In this document: piece by piece, positions 7,972 through 11,302 of the stretch
How the letters are laid out: every line of letters begins with the position of its first letter
How positions within the stretch are numbered: position 1 is the stretch's first letter
NCBI GenBank assembly: GCA_021401465.1
Contig: JADDMT010000319.1
Coordinates: forward strand, 1-11,302
DNA: 11,302 nt
Direction of reading: 5' to 3'
Source: Teratosphaeria epicoccoides
Lineage: Eukaryota; Ascomycota; Dothideomycetes; Mycosphaerellales; Teratosphaeriaceae
Translations under genes and position numbers: made by a program
The notes under the pieces: model-generated
Told to the model about the DNA's origin: nothing
Databases searched by the model: none
The model's input: only the letters and a program-made list of their open reading frames with translations

Positions 7972-8412
7972 TGTCATGAGTGTTAGGAGTGCTACGAGTT
8001 ACAGGATTATGAGAGTCCTAAGGACTTTAAGTCATAAGCATAGTCATAGGAGAAAGGATCTGTCACGTAAGGACAGATCCCCGGATCTGTAGGGTTAGTC
8101 TACAGATCTACAGGCCTATAGGGGAGAAAGGATCTGTCACGGGATAATAGACCCTCAGATCTATAGGGTTAGTCTATAGATCTACAGACACAGATCTGTT
8201 AGGTCTGTCGACAGATCTAACAGAACTGCCCTGTCTCTCTAGTATATAGGAATGGCTTCAGGACAGGCAGTTAGGAGCTTCGTGCTTAATTCAATTCCCT
8301 TTCCCTAGGGGATAGTTAGTTACAAGGACAATTGCTATTGTCGATGTTCTTTACAGCTCTACGAGTCTAATACCTAGTTACCTTCCTGCTATTAGCACCT
8401 ACCCCTATGACA
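7972..8412 (+). repeat. 3' LTR of copy A (441 bp)
   Basis: Same length and ends as 1493-1933. It keeps two perfect 9-bp stems lost in part from the 5' LTR: GGATCTGTC/GACAGATCC at 8056-8080 and GATCTGTAG/CTACAGATC at 8084-8108, plus the 30-nt palindrome at 8195-8224 and TATATA at 8243-8248. Two of the three CGGATCT units are CAGATCT here, and CACGTG is CACGTA. Confidence 0.96.
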
Positions 8413-8417
8413 AGAAG
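8413..8417. other. Target-site duplication AGAAG, right
   Basis: Exact partner of 1488-1492, directly after the ATGACA end of the 3' LTR. Confidence 0.93.
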
Positions 8418-8545
8418 TACCCCCTACGAGTAACACTATATCAAGCGACGGTTCTGCTAGAGGCTAATTACGTAGCGGACAAGGTAATAGACCCCCTACA
8501 CAGGGACTATAGCTAACCCTAACTATCGACCTAGCCCTTATAGCC
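8418..8545 (+). other. 5' leader or LTR end of element C
   Basis: These 128 bases precede the gag-pol start of element C and hold no gene I recognise. An LTR end could fall near TAACA (8431-8435), but no partner LTR is in the window, so the boundary cannot be set. Confidence 0.4.
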
Positions 8546-11119
8546 ATGATTGTTAATTAGGTCGCAAACTACCTTGCGAACTAGAGCTAGAGCCGCATCC
8601 CTTCTAGTAGCGACAACGGCGAGGACGACGAGGACGTCGCTATAAGCGGTACTAATAAACTAGTAGACGAAGAAATCTAGCGGGATTTCACGCTAGGGAC
8701 CCGCGAAGGCAACTCCCTAGCAGGCGCAGACTCTCTGCGTGTGCCTACGAATCTAGTGCCTGAATTCAGGGCCATAGTAGGCTAACTAGGAGGCAGTCGT
8801 AACGCACGTAACCCTAAGCCGTTTAAGGGAGACACCTTAAAGGAGGCTCGAACTTTCTTGCAGGCATGTAAGGCAGTTTTCGTGCTTAACCTACGCGGAT
8901 ATTCTATAGAGGGCAAACAAGTTGCCTTTAGTGTGATGTAGCTCAAAGAGGATAAGGAACCTCGTAACAATTAGCATGAGTAGTATGACCTTATGCAGGT
9001 CTATAACAGAACGTATACATAGGCAGACTTTCGCTAGTTCTGTGTTAACTAGGTCGAGGATCCGGGGAACTATGCCCTTACTATGTCTGTTAAGTATAAG
9101 AAGGCTAAGCAGGGGAAGGGACAAACAACCTCTAGCTTCGCTACCTACCTCGCTACACTCGAGAGACAGATGCTACCCTATACTAAGACATAACGCATGT
9201 AGTACCTACTCGTTAAACTTGATGACAATCTTCAGAACATAATCATGACTTTTCATGAACTTCCGACAACTTAGCAAGACCTTATGTCCCTTATAACACG
9301 TATAGAGATTACCTTGAAGCGAAATAGGAAATCAGGCGGCAAGCATAATAAGCGTTTAAGCCCTAAGGACCTACTAAAGGGCTACTATTACAAGCGCCCT
9401 AAGGGTCACGCCTAACGCGGTAGTTCATTCCGGAGGAGCAAGCCCTCTAAGCCTAAAGACAATAGCGAGAAGCCTCCGAGCAGCTACTACATCTGTAGAG
9501 CGAGAGACTACTAGGCGGCTTGCTGTCCTAAACGAAGTAATAGGAAGAAGGTAAGCAAGGTGTCTAAAACCTCCCTAGAGAGGAGGCGAAAAAAGGACAA
9601 GCCTAAGACAACCGAATGGCTACCGCGGGTATCTAAGCTGTCTGTTACTAATAGTGTAGACTCGTGGCCTGCCTAGCGCCTATCTGGTATAGTCCGAGTT
9701 AATAGCTCGCTTAAGCTAGTAGACTATATGTTAGACAACCTTGCGGAGGTTAACGTGATACCCTAGCAGGTAATTGTACGGCTCAGTTTGAAGCCGATCC
9801 TAGGAGCCCTGCTGCCTACTATGAAGTCCTTTCGAGGCGAAGGCGTAGCGGCTCGAGGCGCGTACAACGTGCGCCTCTAACTCGCGGACTCCTCAGGAGA
9901 AGTGCGCGAGACTAACGAAGTCTTCTACGCTAAAGACGTTCCTAATAAGGAGCTCCTACTCGGCCGCCCTTAGCGCTACAAGCAGGGAGTTGTTGTTAAT
10001 AGAGCTACCGACAATTAGTTCTATAGCTCTATAGGCAAAGTTCCTGTAGTAAGGATACGTGACGCACATGGCTTCTACAAGGACATGAAGAAGGTCTAAT
10101 GCGTGTATGCGGTCCGCATATAGAACGTCAAGGAAGACGTTACCCTTCTGCCTAAGTTAGAGGAATACGCCGATATTTTCAACGTAGAGGCTACGGCTCA
10201 TGCCTAGGCCCTAGACGCAGAACATGCGATGAACCTTAAGGAGGGTTATAATCCTCCGTATCGAATTCTGTACCCTATGTTAGAATCGTAGCTCGAAACA
10301 CTTTAAGACTACCTTTACAAGGCGCAAAGAAACGCGTAGATCCGACGAAGCAACAGCGAGGCTAGAGCGTTAGTTATGTTCGTCCTGAAGAAGGATAACA
10401 CACTCTGCCTATGCGTTAACTATAGGGGCCTTAACGTAGTAACTTAGAAGAACCGCTGCCCCCTACTACCTATTAGCGAGACACTTGACCGCCTTAGTCG
10501 CGCTGCTATCTTCTGGTCTATCGACTTGAAGGACGCCTACTACTAGATACCGATCCGAAAGGGCGACAAGTAGAAGACTACATTCTAAACGCGGTATAGA
10601 TACTTCGAGCATACAGTAATGCTATTTAGCTTAACTAACGCACTAGCGACGTTCTAAGCGTATATTAACCGGGCCCTAGCCGGCCTCGATAACACCTGCT
10701 ACGTAGTATATTTAGACGATATACTAGTCTACTCTGACTTAAAGAAGGAGCATATTCGGCATCTAAGGATAGTACTCGAATAGCTCCGCAAGTTCGCTCT
10801 GTATGTAAACCTAAAGAAGTGCTCATTCCTAACAGATAGGATTAAGTTTCTAGGATACATCGTCTCTACAGAAGGAGTTATTATAGATGACCGAGGGGTT
10901 TCTGTAATCGCGGAGTAGCCGTAGTCGGCTACCCTCTAAGAAGTACAGGTGTTCCTAGGATTTACTAACTTCTATCGCAGATTCATACGATCCTACTTAA
11001 AGATCGTGGCTCCCCTCACGGCCCTCGCAAAGGGCGCGATTCGAGGAAAAAAGCTAGGGATAGTGCCTTAGGAGGAGGCTTAGAGCAAAGCTTTCTCTAA
11101 ACTTAAAGCAGCTTTTTTG
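8546..11119 (+). pseudogene. gag-pol of element C, single frame, broken and truncated
   Basis: One frame of 858 codons runs from ATG 8546 without an indel, with many TAG/TAA stops (first at codon 5). Order by residue: acidic stretch near 25-35, Gag capsid-like region (about 90-290), zinc knuckle at 314-327, protease near 397, L-L-G-R-P near 470, RT with Y-L-D-D at about 722, then the connection region up to F-L-G-F-T-N-F-Y-R-R and S-K-L-K-A-A-F. The knuckle has lost its first Cys (TAC) and its His (TAC), and the aromatic after it is TAG, each one TG/CA-to-TA step. In the protease the Asp (9734-9736) stays but the usual S/T-G is N-L. Homology to Gag-Pol polyproteins of fungal gypsy elements is clear from RT. 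It would need no frameshift to make Pol. The start is the first in-frame ATG before the acidic stretch, so it is uncertain. Confidence 0.85.
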
Positions 11120-11302
11120 ATACGGTTGATACTAGGGGACCATTTGAACCGCATAGGTTCTAATGGCCGCCCTTAGCATGCAGTGACCCTGCTACATATG
11201 GCAAGGGGGTCCTTCGTACATACGTTGGCTCGTATGTCGTCTAAGTAGGATCAGTTGTCGACGTAGGACGCCCCTACGTCGCTGACCCTACGGTACCCCT
11301 AC
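11120..11302. other. Unassigned sequence after the break in element C
   Basis: The RT-frame similarity stops at a T-run (11114-11118), and the following 183 bases do not continue as RNase H in any frame I read. CA and TG look commoner than in the elements. Two small stem-loops are present: CGACGTAGG/CCTACGTCG (11259-11281, 5-nt loop) and ACATACG/CGTATGT (about 11218-11237). No gene is seen. Confidence 0.5.

Larger units (their letters stand above)
1493..8412 (+). mobile_element. Complete chromovirus (Ty3/gypsy) copy A, RIP-inactivated
   Basis: The 6,920-bp element has two 441-bp LTRs, 5-bp target duplications, a leader, gag, pol with the order protease-RT-RNase H-integrase-chromodomain, an antisense ORF, and a polypurine tract before the 3' LTR. 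The order RT before integrase makes it Ty3/gypsy; the chromodomain makes it a chromovirus. Gag and Pol show no frame-breaking indel, but both carry many in-frame stops, nearly all explained by C-to-T or G-to-A changes. The about 6% LTR divergence reflects RIP and cannot be used as a clock. Confidence 0.95.
8418..11119 (+). mobile_element. Second Ty3/gypsy family (element C), interrupted and truncated
   Basis: It carries a Gag-PR-RT frame of a family distinct from copies A and B: different sequence, Gag and Pol in one frame, and a different zinc knuckle. RNase H and integrase are missing because the match ends about 11119. Its 5' end seems split by the insertion of copy A, so part of it should lie left of 1493. 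It shows the same TA-type decay. Confidence 0.75.

Noticed and set aside
8436..8455. tRNA primer site for element C near TATATCAAGCG
   Set aside because: It resembles an initiator-tRNA site only over five bases and lacks TGG; the LTR end is not fixed.
8782..9124. Two minus-strand frames of 62 and 77 codons
   Set aside because: They are opposite the Gag region of element C and show no domain or initiation context.
8976..9242. Plus-strand 88-codon frame
   Set aside because: It overlaps the clear Gag frame of element C in another register.

Overview
The window looks like repeat-rich DNA of a filamentous ascomycete (Pezizomycotina). It holds no intact gene. Everything recognisable belongs to Ty3/gypsy LTR retrotransposons in which CpA, TpG and CpG have largely become TpA, so the reading frames keep their register but are littered with TAG, TAA and TGA codons where Gln, Trp or Arg are expected. 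That is the signature of repeat-induced point mutation (RIP). The two LTRs of the complete element differ at about 27 of 441 positions by hand alignment, and all but one of these are transitions.

Layout. (i) 1-1300, minus strand: the 5' end of one element copy (copy B), with a 490-bp LTR (811-1300), a leader and the first 210 codons of gag running off the left edge. (ii) 1301-1492: a 192-bp spacer, probably part of the older target element. (iii) 1493-8412, plus strand: a structurally complete chromovirus (copy A) with 441-bp LTRs (1493-1933 and 7972-8412), TG...CA ends and a 5-bp target duplication AGAAG on both sides. Gag (2113-3774) and Pol (3753-7277) lie in different frames, joined at a possible -1 frameshift heptamer G GGA AAC. 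Pol holds protease, RT, RNase H, an HHCC/DD35E integrase and a chromodomain. (iv) 7272-7891, minus strand, inside copy A between pol and the 3' LTR: an antisense gene whose degraded product looks like a GAL4-type Zn2Cys6 cluster followed by a coiled coil. (v) 8418 to about 11120, plus strand: a second gypsy family (element C) with Gag and Pol in one frame, cut off after RT. (vi) About 11120-11302: unrelated sequence with small hairpins.

Copies A and B belong to the same family and stand head to head, giving inverted arms of about 1.25 kb around the spacer. Copy A, and probably B, seems to have inserted into the 5' end of element C.

The most notable points are the antisense zinc-cluster/coiled-coil ORF carried by the retrotransposon, the LTR stem-loop and CGGATCT array that such a protein might bind, a Tf1-like self-priming arrangement in place of a tRNA primer site, the frameshift heptamer, and paired Gcn4/AP-1 sites kept in one LTR and lost from the others.
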